Source: Cyrtodaria siliqua (taxonomy: Eukaryota; Mollusca; Bivalvia; Adapedonta; Hiatellidae). Taken from it: a stretch of DNA of 64,000 nt. Every line of letters starts with the position of its first letter. The first letter of the stretch is position 1. The DNA lies in the NCBI GenBank assembly GCA_037043455.1, contig JAWPHD010001280.1, forward strand, positions 248,001 through 312,000. The letters are read 5' to 3'. Positions 42,101-56,400 of the stretch are shown in pieces. A program made the position numbers and the translations under genes. The notes below the pieces were generated by a model that was not told where the DNA came from, did no database searches, and worked only from the letters and a program-made list of their open reading frames with translations.

Positions 42101-45100
42101 AAGACAGGGCAGTATACGATAACCATCGACAAGCAGCACAAAATAGCAAATACAATCACACAAGAGAAAGGCAGTATACGATAACCATCGACAAGCAACA
42201 CAAAATAGCAAATACAGCCATACAAGACAGGGCAGTATACGATAACCATCGACAAGCAGCACAAAGTAGCAAATAAGGCCATACAAGAGAGGCCAGTATA
42301 CGATAACCATGGACAAGTAACACTAAATAGCAAACACAGCCATACTAGGGAGACCAGTATATGATAACATCGACAAGCAACACAACATAGCAAATACAGC
42401 CATACAGAGGCCAGATAACCATCAACAGGCAACATAAAATAGCAAATACAGTCATACAAGAGAGACCATTATATGATAACCATCGACAAGCAAAACAACA
42501 TAGCAAATACATCCATACAAGAGAGGGCAGTGTACGATAACCATCGACAATCACCACAACATAGCACATACAGCCATACAAGAGAGGCCAATAGACGATA
42601 ACCATCGACACGCAACACAACATAGCAAACACAGCCATATAAGAGAGGCATGTATATGATAACCACCGACAAGCAACACAAAATAGAAAGTACAGCCATA
42701 CAATAGAGGCCAGTATACAACAACCACCGACAAGCAGCATAAAATAGCCACTACAGCCATACAAGAGAGGCGCGTATATGATAACCATCGGCACGCGAAA
42801 CAGTATAGTAAATACAGCCATACAAGAGAGGGTAGGATACAATAACGATAGACAAGCAGAACAAAATAGCAAATACAGACATACACGGGAGGCCAGTATA
42901 CGATAACCATCGACAAGCAACACAAAATGGCAAATACAGCCATACAAGAGAGACCAGTATATGATAACCATCGACAATAAACAGAAAATAGCAAATACAG
43001 TCATACAAGATAGAACAATATAGAATAAACATCGACACGCAACACAACATATCCAATACTGCAATACAGGAGAGGCCTGTATAAAATAACCATCGACAAG
43101 TAACACAACATAACAAATGCAGTCCTTCAAGTGAGGCCAGTATATGATAACTATCGACAAGCAGCACAACATAGCAGATACAGCAATACAGGAAAGGCCA
43201 GTATACGATAACCATCGACAAGCAACACAAAATGGCAAATACAGTCCTTCAAGGGAGGACAGTATATGATAACTATCGACAAGCAACACAACATTATGAA
43301 TACAGCAATACAGGAAAGGCCAGTATACGATAACCATCGACAAGTAACACATAGCAAATACAGCCATACAAGAGGTGCAAGTATACGATAACCATCGACA
43401 GCAACACAAAATAGCAAACACAGCCATGATAACAATCGACAAGCAACACAACATAGCAAATACAGCCATATAAGAGAAGGCAGTATACGATATCCATCGA
43501 CAAGCAACCAAAAAGTGCAAATACAGCCATACAAGAGAAGGCAGTATACGATAACCATGGACAAGTAACACTAAATAGCAAACACAGCCATACTAGGGAG
43601 ACCAGTATATGATAACATCGACAAGCAACACAACATAGCAAATACAGCCATACAGAGGCCAGATAACCATCAACAGGCAACACAAAATAGCAAATACATT
43701 CATAAAAACAAGGTCAGTATACGATAACCGTAGACAAGCAAAACAACATAGAAAATACAGCTATTCAAGAGAGGCCAGTATACGATAACTATCGACAAGC
43801 AACACAAAATAGCAAATACAGCCGTATAAGAGAGGGCAGTATACGATAACCGTCGACAAGTAACACAAAATAACAAATACATCCGTACAAGAGAGGCCAG
43901 TATACGATAACCATCGACAAGCAGCACAACATAGCAACTATAGCCGTACAAGTGAAGGCTGTATACGATAACCGTCGACAAGCAATAGAACATAGCAAAT
44001 ACAGTCATACAAGAAAAAGCAGTATACGGTAACCATCGACAGGAAACACAACATAGCAAATACAGCCATACAAGAGAAGGCCAGTATACGATAACCATCG
44101 ACAAGCAACACAAAATAGCAAATACAGCCATACAATAGAGGGCAGTATATCTTAACCATCGACAAGTAACACAACATAGCAAATACAGCCATACAGGAGA
44201 GGCCAGTATATGATAACCATCGACAAGTAACACAACATAGCAAATACAGTCATACAATAGAGGCCAGTATACGATAACCGTCGACAAGCAACACAAAATA
44301 GTAAATACAGCCATACAAGAGAGGTCAGTATTTGATAACCATCGACAAGCAACACGAATTAGCAAATGCAGCCATACAGGAGAGGCCAGTATACGATAAC
44401 CATCGACAAGTAACACAAAATAGCAAATAAAGCCATACAAGAGAAGTCAGTATTCGATAACTATCGACACGCAAATATAGCAAATAAGTCATGCAAGAGA
44501 GGCCAGTATACGATAACCATGCAGCCATACAGGAGAGGCCAGTATATGATAACTATCGACAAGCAACACAACATTGCAAATGCAGCCATACAAGCGAGGC
44601 CAGTATACGATAACCATCGACAAGAAAAAAACAAAATAGTAAATACAGCTATACAAGAAAAGCCAGTATACGATAACCATCGACAAGGAAGGAAACCTAG
44701 CAAATACAGCCATACAATATAGGTCATTATACGATAACCATCGACAAGCAACACAACATAGCAAATACAGTCATACAAGAGAGGCCGGTATATGATAACC
44801 ATCGACACGCGACGCAACATAGCAAATACAGCCATATCAGAGAGGGCATTATGCGATAACGATCGATACGCAACACCAAATAGCAAATACAGCCATACAA
44901 GAGAGGTCAGTATACGATAACCATCGACAAGCAACACAACATAGCAAATACAGCCATACAAGAGAAGCCAGTATACGATACCAACGACAATCAACACAAA
45001 GTAGCAAACACCGCCATACAAGAGAGGCCAGTATATGATACATATCGACATGCAACACAACATAGCAAACACAGCCATACAAGAGAGGCCAGTATAAGAT

Positions 45101-45640
45101 AACCATCGACAAGCAACACAACATAGCAAATACAGCCATACAGGAGAGGCCAGTATACAAAAACCATCGACAAGCAACACAACATGGCAAATACGGTCAT
45201 ACAGGAGAGGCCAGTATAACATAACCTTCGACAAGTAACGCAACATAGCAAATACAGCCATACAAGATAGGCCAGTATAAAATAACCATCGACAAGAAAT
45301 ACAACATAGCAAATACAGCCATACAAGATAGGCCAGTATACAATAACCATCGACAAGAAATACAACATAGCAAATACAGCCATACAAGATAGGCCAGTAT
45401 ACAATAACCATCGACAAGAAATACAACATAGCAAATACAGCCATACAAGATAGGCCAGTATACAATAACCATCGACAAGAAATACAACATAGCAAATACA
45501 GCCATACAAGAGAGGCCAGTATACGATAACCATCGACAAGCAAAACAAAATAGCAAATACAGCCATACAAGTGAAGCCAGTATGCGATAATCATCGACAT
45601 CGACACGCAACACTAAATAAAAAATATAGCCATACAAGAG
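39165..45640 (-). repeat. 61-bp satellite array, about 106 units, with ~2.0-kb higher-order repeat
   Basis: The unit is tagcaaatacagccatacaagagagg(g/c)cagtatacgataaccatcgacaagcarcacaaaa; successive gtatacgata starts are 61 bp apart (39190, 39251, 39312). A variant string (gtaacactaaatagcaaacac..catactagggagacc) recurs at about 40310, 42316 and 43565, and acaagatagaacaatatag at about 41001 and 43008, giving a ~2,006-bp higher-order period with a truncated third copy. The minus strand lacks stops in most units, so frames up to 485 codons appear in all three phases. As 61 is 1 mod 3, each phase shows the same 61-residue cysteine/leucine-rich string. I do not treat them as genes. Confidence 0.95.
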
Positions 45641-47330
45641 CGAACCGCTAAACAGATGAATATTAACAATCTCCAACCATAGACTATCAATTATCTTCAA
45701 ATAAAGTAAACCGATATTAAAAATATCCGCTCCCTGAGTGTCCAAAGTTTTTTTTTATATAGATTACATGTTTTACATAAGCTTGTATAAGGAAAACCTA
45801 GGAACACCCGGGAATCGCACCACCTGCATTACTTTGGCCGTGAGTTTAAGGAGGATGATTTTCGGTAATGCAGGCGTGAATAACACATAACTACCATAGG
45901 AAATAAGTATCTTACTTCCGTAGTACTTAGTGTCTTAAAAAGACAAATCCTTTTTAATTCCATAGCTCTAATGCAGCACCGGTTACTCTAATGCAGCACC
46001 GATGAATTATGGACATCATTTATGTTAATTCGACTGTCTAACATTGCTTGACTTAATCTTTGACGGCTTTAAGACAAAGTTAAACGTTTTGAGATGTTTG
46101 TAGTGGTGATGGCTCTAACCAGACCACATGAGATTGTTTAAGTGTAAATAGGAACCAGTACACAAATGGAAGTTTGTTTTGCCTTATGTCTACCGCAGCT
46201 TTGAAATCGGGGAACTGAGCTTCATGTGTTTTAAAAAATCAGCTTTATGCATGGCAAAAAATCAATCTCCGTAGACCGGAGGTAAAATGGTGGTTAATAC
46301 GGGTATCTATAATATTTCTATTTGTCATACAATATAACAAATTAACGGACTCGTAGAATTTTTCAGAGAAAAGCTTGTCATACAGATACAATGGCTTTGA
46401 CTTTATTTTTCGATCCCTCAGGGGCCTAGGAATCTTTATGTGAGGAAACAATTCAGCTGGTTCGGCGATTTCCAAATTTCTCCTTTCATACTTGTTTGCG
46501 GAACGTCGGTGGTTCTACACAGGTGACCGCTCCTGAACGAAAATTACCCGCAGGGGCGGGCATCTGGAGTCTTCTTCCACCAATGGAAAGTCGCCATATG
46601 ACCTTATTTGTTGGTGCGAATATAAAATCGTTCCATTCCAATTCAATTCAATTGTCTTTATCTAATGTCTTCTATCTAACATTAATTCTATCATTATAAT
46701 TTGTTTGTTTGAATGGTGTTTTATGTCATTTTAGCACGTGTTAGGAATATGTGACTGTCGATTTTTTTTGTATTAGAGACAGACAAGACAACACCATGTT
46801 TAGGCGTAGGTTCTACCTAGGCCTATTGCTATTATCCTCATTTTCAAAATCCGACACCCCATTATACTTGAGCCCCATCTAGCGACAAGTTTGAGATAGC
46901 GTTGTGCATAACTAGACTTTATCATCTGCGACGCTTGCTTGTCGTTAATATTTACAATAAAGCGTCAGAGGTGATTAAAACTAGTGCAGCAATAAATTTG
47001 ACTTACCGATATAACATTCCGCCGTGCACAGACATATTAATAATTAGTTATTAGGTCCGTGCGCCGTGGTATAAGGGTTAGTAGAGCACAAATATTACTT
47101 TCCTTTTTTTTATTTAATAAATTAATAAATCAATAAAATTAAAGTAGGTAGGTAGGAATTTGTTTTAAATCAGTTATTTTCAATAATAGGAAAATTTGTT
47201 CCTTAGTGGTTTTGTTCGTATTAAAGAACTTCCATATAAATCAGGGTCCTTATATAAGAACTCTGTATAAATGAACAAATATATCATGAACAAAACATTT
47301 TTTATTGCAATAAACAGTTTTGCGTCGGGG
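45641..47330. other. Non-satellite spacer with dispersed repeat pieces
   Basis: 46245-46475 has a 76-codon minus frame and 46496-46640 a segment (gacgctcctgaacg-type, gggcgggcatctgg) that looks like a dispersed repeat. 46700-46830 shows SINE-body pieces (ggtgttttatgtca, ggttctacctagg). 46880-47040 shares blocks with 35.0 kb. No gene is supported. Confidence 0.35.
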
Positions 47331-47334
47331 AGGA

Positions 47335-47395
47335 GCGTGTGGGTGTGTGTGTGTGCGTGTGTGCGTGCGTGCGTGCGTGTGTGTGTGGAACTCAC
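47335..47395. repeat. (GT)n / (GTGC)n microsatellite
   Basis: This is a run of gtgtgtgtgtgcgtgtgtgcgtgcgtgcg. The frames over it are low complexity. Confidence 0.9.
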
Positions 47396-47467
47396 CATGT
47401 CGAACATTAATTTTGTATATGTTTCTCAAATTATTAGAATTATTGGGATTTTCTTTTCTCTTTACGA

Positions 47468-47505
47468 GGACAGGCGTGGCTGAGTGAATAGCGCTTTGGA
47501 CTTGT
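47468..47505 (+). repeat. tRNA-like A-box head of a SINE
   Basis: aggcgtggctgagtgaatagcgctttggactt resembles the 5' half of a tRNA (A box TGGCTGAGTG) but no B box follows at the right distance. Confidence 0.4.
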
Positions 47506-47983
47506 AACTTTAATAGACATGTACGATATAATTAAACAAATACTGTACAGCACATTTTCTTGGTTGTTTGTTAAGTGTTAAGCACAATTTTTCACTAAAT
47601 AACTTCCATTAAATTAAGGTTTATAGTCCCTCCGCCAATTAAACCAATAGGATACCCTAATGGTACAGGAACAATACAGTCTGGACTTTCTATGACAGTA
47701 ATACCAAACAACTGAAACAAGTGTATCATAATGACAAATGTGCACTACCATAATTATTTGCTGCATTCTCCTTTTTCTCTGTACTGTTTGGTTTATGCTT
47801 TTAAATGCAACATTTTCTGTAGCGACATGATGCTGTGCATCAATTTCTTGTACTGAATTACTAAAGTCAAGCCGAGTACCAAAGAATTAAAAACGGATTG
47901 TTAATGTATTCCCCATTTACGAATGAGGCAGATGAGCTAAAATTAACGACGATCGCGGTTAGAAAATTTGCTTCTTCACATGC

Positions 47984-48240
47984 AAGAGCTTTCAATTAGG
48001 TACATTTGTCTTTGTGAACTGCTGTACCCAGGGTTCATAAAGTACATACATATGTTTAATTAACTACACATGTTATCTTCTATATTAGGTACATTTGTCT
48101 TTGTGAACTGCTGTACCCAGAGTTCATAAAGTACATGAATAGGTTTTATCTTCTATTTTGTTGAAGCCGTGGTCAATATATTCCAATAAACATAAACTGT
48201 AAACATTGCCTTGTATTGTTCTAACCCCATCTTTAATAAT
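47984..48240 (+). repeat. Direct-repeat copy flanking the giant palindrome (left)
   Basis: From tgcaagagctttcaattagg to ccttgtattgttcta it is nearly identical, in the same orientation, to 58240-58425. The left copy has an internal duplication of the ~50-bp block ggtacatttgtctttgtgaactg (47999 and 48091). It contains an aataaa-like signal (ttccaataaacata). Confidence 0.85.
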
Positions 48241-48348
48241 GGAATGTGTGCGTTGAAGGGACAAATTACTGTTATTCAAGTGGAATATCAAGTGGAATAT
48301 AAAATAAATTTAGTGTATAAATTCTGCCGGTGCAGGACGAATTACTGC

Positions 48349-51300
48349 CCGATTTTCTCATTTGTAATACAGACGTTTTGAAAGAAAAAAAGAGTGGAAG
48401 GGGGAACCCTTGCATATTGTAGCAGTTTTTTCATACTTTTTGAAAAAAAACTATACTGATACCCTCACTATCTATTCTACTCAATCATAAAAACCCATCA
48501 AAAAATATTTTGCCGTCGGGCAAAGTCTGACGGAACAAGATAGTCGTCATCACGATCCAAAACGGCATCAACTCCGGATCTAGTCTCGGCAGTTAAACAA
48601 AATCAGAAGGAGCAAAGCAATCATCCTCATCATCACTATACATATCACACTCGATCATGGCACTCAAAATGGGGTTCTGGAGCCACCATTTGAAATATTA
48701 CACAGTCAGAAATATCACAGAATCAAGAATACTGGAAAAGCATCAAATGATATCACAGAATCAAGAATACTGCGATATCACAGAATCAAGAATACTGAGA
48801 CATCACAGAGTCAATAATACTGGAACAGCATCGGATCAAGAATACTGAGATATCACAGAATCAAGAATACTGAAACAGCATCGAATCAATCATACCGGGA
48901 AATCACAGAATCAAGAATACTTAGATATCATCAAATCAAGAATACTGAACTCGGGGCAAACCGGAGATATTGAGATATCACCGAACCAGAGATCTCGGAT
49001 ATCATCAAATCAAGAATACTGAGATATCACACAATCAAGAATACTGAGATATCACAGAATCAAGAATACTGAGATATCATCAAATCAAGAATACTGAACT
49101 TGTAGCAAACCAGAGATATTGCGATATCATCAAATCAGGAATACCGAGATATCACAGGACCAAGAATATGAGATATCATCAAATCAAGAATACTAAACTT
49201 GCAGCAAAGCAGAGATATTGAGATATCATCAAACCAGAGATATTGAGATGTCATCAAATCAAGAATACTGAGATATCAAAGAATCAAGAATACCGGAACA
49301 GCATCGAATCAAGAATACTGAGACATCACAGAATCAAGAATACCGGAACAGCATCAAATGAAGAATACTGAGATATCACAGAATCAAAAATACTGAACTT
49401 GCAGCAAACCAGAGATACTGAAACAGCATCGAATCAAGAATACTGAAACAGCATCGAATCAAGAATACCGAGATATCACAGAATCAAAAATGCTGAAACA
49501 GCATCGAATCAAGCATGCTGGGATATCACGGAATCAAGAATACCGAAACAGCAGCAAATCAAAGATACTGAGATATCATCAAATCAGAGATGTTGAGAAT
49601 CCATCACAGAATCAAGAATACTGAAATATCATCGAATCAGGACTATTGTAATACCATCGAATCAAGAATACTGATATATCATAGAATCAAGAATGCTGAA
49701 ATATCACAGAATCAGAACACTGGAACAGCATCAAGTCAAGAATACTGAGATATCGTAGAATCAAGAATACTGAGATTTCATTGAATCAAGAATACTGAAA
49801 TATCATCAAATCAGAGATACTGAAATAGCATTGAATCAGAGAAACTGAGATAGCATTGAATCAGAGATATTGGGAAATCATCAAATCAAGAATACCGAGA
49901 TAGCAACAAGTCAGAGATATTGAGATATCATTAAATCAAGAACTCTGAACTTGCAACAAACCAGAGATATTGAGATATCATCAAACCAAGCATACTGAAA
50001 CAGTATCAAATCAAGAATGCTGAAATATTACAGACTCAAGAATACTGAGATATCGTAGAATCAAGAATACTGAGATTTCATTGAATCAAGAATACTGAGA
50101 TAGCAGAAAATCATGAATACTGAAATAGTAACAAATCAGAGATCTCGGGATATCATCAAATCATGAATACTGAAATAGCAGCAAATCAAGAATACTGAGA
50201 CATCACAGATTCAAGAATACTGAAACAGCATCAAATCAAGAATATTGAAATAGTAGCAAACCAGAGATATTGAGATATCATCAAACCAGAGATATTGAGA
50301 TATCATCAAATCCAGAATACCGAGATATCGCAGAATCAAGAATACTGGGACAGCATCAAATCAAGAATACTGAGTTATCATCAAATCAAGAATACTGGAA
50401 CAGCATCAAATCAAGAATACTGAGATATCATTAAATCAAGAATACTGAGATATCATCAATCAAGAATACTGAACTTATAGCAAACCAGAGATATTGAGAT
50501 ACCATGAAACCAGCGATATTGAGATATGATCAAATCAAGAATACTGAGATATCGCAGAATCAAGAATACCGGAACAGCTTCAAATCAAGAATACCGAGAT
50601 ATCATAGAATCAAGAATACTGAATCTGCATTGAATCAAGCATGCTGAGATATCATGGAATCAAGAATTTTGAGCTATCATAGAATCAAGCATGCTGAGAT
50701 ATCACATAATCAAGAATACTAGAACAGCATCAAATCAAGCATACTGAGATATATCAGAATCAAGAATACTGAAACAGCATCGAATCAAGCATGCTGAGAT
50801 ATCTCAGAATCAAGAATACTGAGATATCATCAAATTAGAGATACTGAGATAGCATTGAATCAGAGATATTGAGAAATCATCAAATCAAGAATACTGAGAT
50901 AGTAGCAAATCATGAATACTGAAATAGCAGCAAATCAAGAATACTGAGATATCATGAAATCGGAGATATTGAGATAGCACGGAATCCATCACAGAATCAA
51001 GAATACTGGAACAGCATCAAATCAAGAATACTGAGATATCACAGAATCAAGAATACTGAGATATCACAGAATCAAGTATATTGAGATATCATAGAATCAA
51101 GTATACTGAGATATCACAGAATCACGTATATTGAGATATCATAGAATCAAGAATACTGAGATATCACAGAATAAAGAATACTGGAACAGCATCAAATCAA
51201 GAGTACTGAAATAGCACTAAGTCAAGAATACTGAGATGTCATAGAATCAAGAATACTGAGATATCACAGCATCAAGAATACTGAAACAGCATCAAATCAA

Positions 51301-51548
51301 GAATACTGAGATATCATCAAATCAAGAATACTGAACTTGCAGCAAACCATCATCAAATCAAGAATACTGAGATATCATAGAATCAAGCATGTTGAGATGT
51401 CACAAAATCAAGTATACTGGAACAGCATCAAATCAAGATTACTGAACTTGCAGCAAACCAGAGATATCGAGATATCATCAAATCAAGAATACTGAGATAT
51501 CACATAATCAAGAACACTGGAACAGCATCAAATCAAGAATACTGAGAT
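48349..51548 (+). repeat. Giant palindrome, left arm (25-bp satellite plus unique flank)
   Basis: The outer 48349-48700 is unique sequence (tttgccgtcgggcaaagtctgacgg, cactcgatcatggcactcaaaatgg). Inside it, 25-bp units (gagatatcacagaatcaagaatact and relatives) run to 51548. The order of unit variants mirrors 53498-57187, down to the aacttgcagcaaaccagagatat variants. Confidence 0.92.
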
Positions 51549-53497
51549 ACCATCAAATCAAGAATACCGAGATATCATCAGACCATGAATATTGAGATAG
51601 CAGCAAATCAAGAATACTGAAATAGCAGCATATAAAAAAAAACTGAGATATCATCAAATCAAGAATACGGAGATATCAAAGAATCAAGAATACTGAGATA
51701 TCATCAAATCAAGAATACTGAGATATAATCAGATCAAGAATACTGAACTTTTTGCAAACCAGAGATATCATCAAATCAATAATACTGTCATATCATCAAA
51801 TCGAGCATGCTGAGATATCACATAATCAAGAATACTGGAACAGCATCAAATCAATAATACTGAGATATCATCAAATCAGGAATATTGAGATATCATCAAA
51901 TCAGGAATACTGAGATATCATCAATTCAAGAATACTGAGATATCATCAAATCAGAGATCTCGAGATATCATCAAATCAAGAATACTGAAAGTGCAGCAAA
52001 TCAGAGATACTGAGATATCATCAAATCAGAGATACTGAGATATCATCAAATCAGAGATACTGAGATATCATCAAATCAGAGATACTGAGATATCATCAAA
52101 TCAGAGATACTGAGTTATCATCAATTCACGAATATTGAGAATTCATCAAATCAGAGATCTCGAGATATCATCAAATCAGAGATGCTGAAATAGCAGCAAA
52201 TCAGAGATACTGAAATAGCAGCAAATCAGAGATCTCGAGATATCATCAAATCAAGAATACTGAAGTTGCAGCAAATGAGAGATACTGAGATATCATCAAA
52301 TCAGAGATACTGAGATATCATCAATTCAGGAATATTGAGATATCATCAAATCAGAGATCTCGAGATATCATCAAATCAGAGACGCTGAAATAGCAGCAAA
52401 TCAGAGATACTGAAATAGCAGCAAATCAGAGATCTCGAGATATCAGCAAATCAAGAATACTGAAGTTGCAGCAAATCAGAGATACTGAGATATCATCAAA
52501 ACAGAGATACTGAGATATCATCAATTCAGGAATATTGAGATATCATCAAATCAGAGATCTCGAGATATCATCAAATCAGAGATATTGAAATAGCAGCAAA
52601 TCAGAGATACTGAAATAGCAGCAAATCAGGGATCTCGAGATATCATCAAATCATGAATACTGAAATAGCAGCAAATCAGAGATACTGAAATATCAGCAAA
52701 TCAGAGATACTGGAATAGCAACAAATCAGAGATACTGAGATATCATCAAATCAGAGATACTGGGATATCATCAAATCGGGGATGCTGGGATGTCATCAAA
52801 TCAGTGATACTGGGATAGCAGCAAATCATGAATACTGGAATGGCAGCAAATCAGAGATACTGGGATGTCATCAAGTCAGAGATACTGGGATATCATCAAA
52901 TCAGGGATACTGAAATAACAGCAAATCAGAGATACTGAAATAGTAGAAATCAGAGATACTGAGATATCATCAAATCAGAGATATTGATATAGCATGGAAT
53001 CCGTCATAGAATCAAGACTACTGAAATAGCATCGGATCAAGACTATTGAAATAGCATCGAATCAAGTATACTGAGATATCATAGAATCAAGCAGGCTGAG
53101 ATATCACAGAATCAAGAATACTGGAACAGCATCAAATTAAGAATACTGAGATATGGCAGAATCAAGAATCAAGAATACTGAGATATCATAGAATCAAGAA
53201 TATTGAGATATCACAGAATCACGAATACCGGAACATCATCAAACCAGAGATCTCGGGATATCATCAAATCTGGTATCATCAAATCAGAGATCTTGAGATA
53301 TCATCAAATCAGAGATACTGAGATATCATCAAATCAGAGATACTGAGATATCATCAATTCAAGAATACTAAGATGTCATCAAATCAGAGATCTCGAGATA
53401 TCATCAAATCAGAGATATTGAGATAGCAGCAAATCAGTAATATTGAGATATCATCAAATCAAGAATACTGAGATATCATCAAATCAGAGATCTCGAG
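51549..53497 (+). repeat. Giant palindrome, central spacer of the same 25-bp satellite
   Basis: The forward-orientation 25-bp units here have no mirrored partner. A 200-bp higher-order unit (8 x 25) with gagatctcgagatatcatc is repeated near 52145, 52345 and 52545. Confidence 0.85.
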
Positions 53498-56400
53498 TAT
53501 CTCAGTATTCTTGATTTGATGCTGTTCCAGTGTTCTTGATTATGTGATATCTCAGTATTCTTGATTTGATGATATCTCGATATCTCTGGTTTGCTGCAAG
53601 TTCAGTATTCTTGATTTGATGCTGTTCCAGTATTCTTGATTTTGTGACATCTCAACATGCTTGATTCTATGATATCTCAGTATTCTTGATTTGATGATGG
53701 TTTGCTGCAAGTTCAGTATTCTTGATTTGATGATATCTCAGTATTCTTGATTTGATGATGTTTCAGTATTCTTGATGCTGTGATATCTCAGTATTCTTGA
53801 TTCTATGACATCTCAGTATTCTTGACTTGGTGCTATTTCAGTACTCTTGATTTGATGCTGTTCCAGTATTCTTTATTCTGTGATATCTCAGTATTCTTGA
53901 TTCTACGATATCGCAATATACGTGATTCTGTGATATCTCAGTATACTTGATTCTATGATATCTCAATATACTTGATTCTGTGATATCTCAGTATTCTTGA
54001 TTCTGTGATATCTCAGTATTCTTGATTTGATGCTGTTCCAGTATTCTTGATTCTGTGATGGATTCCGTGCTATCTCAATATCTCCGATTTCATATCTCAG
54101 TATTCTTGATTTGCTGCTATTTCAGTATTCATGATTTGCTACTATCTCAGTATTCTTGATTTGACGATTTCTCAATATCTCTGATTCAATGCTATCTCAG
54201 TATCTCTAATTTGATGATATCTCAGTATTCTTGATTCTGAGATATCTCAGCATGCTTGATTCGATGCTGTTTTAGTATTCTTGATTCTGAGATATCTCAG
54301 TATGCTTGATTTGATGCTGTTCTAGTATTCTTGATTATGTGATATCTCAGCATGCTTGATTCTATGATAGCTCAAAATTCTTGATTCCATGATATCTCAG
54401 CATGCTTGATTCGATGCAGTTTCAGTATTCTTGATTCTATGAAATCTCGGTATTCTTGATTTGATGCTGTTCCGGTATTCTTGATTCTGTGATATTTCAG
54501 TATTCTTGATTTGATCATATCTCAATATCGCTGGTTTGATGGTATCTCAATATCTCTGGTTTGCTATAAGTTCAGTATTCTTGATTGATGATATCTCAGT
54601 ATTCTTGATTTAATGATATCTCAGTATTCTTGATTTGATGCTGTTCCAGTATTATTGATTTGATGATAACTCAGTATTCTTGATTTGATGCTGTTCCAGT
54701 ATTCTTGATTCTGCGATATCTCGGTATTCTGGATTTGATGATATCTCAATATCTCTGGTTTGATGATATCTCAATATCTCTGGTTTGCTACTATTTCAAT
54801 ATTCTTGATTTGATGCTGTTTCAGTATTCTTGAATCTGTGATGTCTCAGTATTCTTGATTTGCTGCTATTTCAGTATTCATGATTTGATGATATCCCGAG
54901 ATCTCTGATTTGTTACTATTTCAGTATTCATGATTTTCTGCTATCTCAGTATTCTTGATTCAATGAAATCTCAGTATTCTTGATTCTACGATATCTCAGT
55001 ATTCTTGATTCTGTGATATTTCAGCATTCTTGATTTGATACTGTTTCAGTATGCTTGGTTTGATGATATCTCAATATCTCTGGTTTGTTGCATGTTCAGA
55101 GTTCTTGATTTAATGATATCTCAATATCTCTGACTTGCTGCTATCTCGGTATTCTTGATTTGATGATTTCCCAATATCTCTGATTCAATGCTATCTCAGT
55201 ATCTCTGATTCAATGCTATTTCAGTATCTCTGGTTTGCTACTATTTCAATATTCTTGATTTGATGCTGTTTCAGTATTCTTGATTCTGTGTTGTCTCAGT
55301 ATTCTTGATTTGCTGCTATTTCAGTATTCATGATTTGATGATATCCCGAGATCTCTGATTTGTTACTATTTCAGTATTCATGATTTTCTGCTATCTCAGT
55401 ATTCCAGTTTTGATGCTGTTCCAGTATTCTTGATTCAATGAAATCTCAATATTCTTGATTCTATGATATCTCAGTATTCTTGATTCTGTGATATTTCAGC
55501 ATTCTTGATTTGATACTGTTTCAGTATGCTTGGTTTGATGATATCTCAATATCTCTGGTTTGTTGCATGTTCAGAGTTCTTGATTTAATGATATCTCAAT
55601 ATCTCTGACTTGTTGCTATCTCGGTATTCTTGATTTGATGATTTCCCAATATCTCTGATTCAATGCTATCTCAGTATCTCTGATTCAATGCTATTTCAGT
55701 ATCTCTGATTTGTTGATATCTCAGTATTCTTGATTCAATGAAATCTCAGTATTCTTGATTCTACGATATCTCAGTATTCTTGACTTGATGCTGTTCCAGT
55801 GTTCTGATTCTGTGATATTTCAGCATTCTTGATTCTATGATATATCAGTATTCTTGATTCGATGGTATTTCAATAGTCCTGATTCGATGATATTTCAGTA
55901 TTCTTGATTCTGTGATGGATTTTCAACATCTCTGATTTGATGATATCTCAGTATCTTTGATTTGCTGCTGTTTCGGTATTCTTGATTCCGTAATATCCCA
56001 GCATGCTTGATTCGATGCTGTTTCAGCATTATTGATTCTGTGATATCTCGGTATTCTTGATTCGATGCTGTTTCAGTATTCTTGATTCGATGCTGTTTCA
56101 GTATCTCTGGTTTGCTGCAAGTTTAGTATTCTTGATTCTGTGATATCTCAGTATTCTTCATTTGATGCTGTTCCGGTATTCTTGATTCTGTGATGTCTCA
56201 GTATTCTTGATTCGATGCTGTTCCGGTATTCTTGATTCTGTGATATCTCAGTATTCTTGATTTGATGACATCTCAATATCTCTGGTTTGATGATATCTCA
56301 ATATCTCTGCTTTGCTGCAAGTTTAGTATTCTTGATTTGATGATATCTCATATTCTTGGTCCTGTGATATCTCGGTATTCCTGATTTGATGATATCGCAA

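Noticed and set aside
39110..45745. Many long minus-strand frames (up to 485 codons) rich in Cys, Leu and Tyr, resembling multipass membrane proteins
   Set aside because: They are translations of a 61-bp satellite; the same string appears in all three phases and follows the DNA period, with no start context, introns or independent domain.
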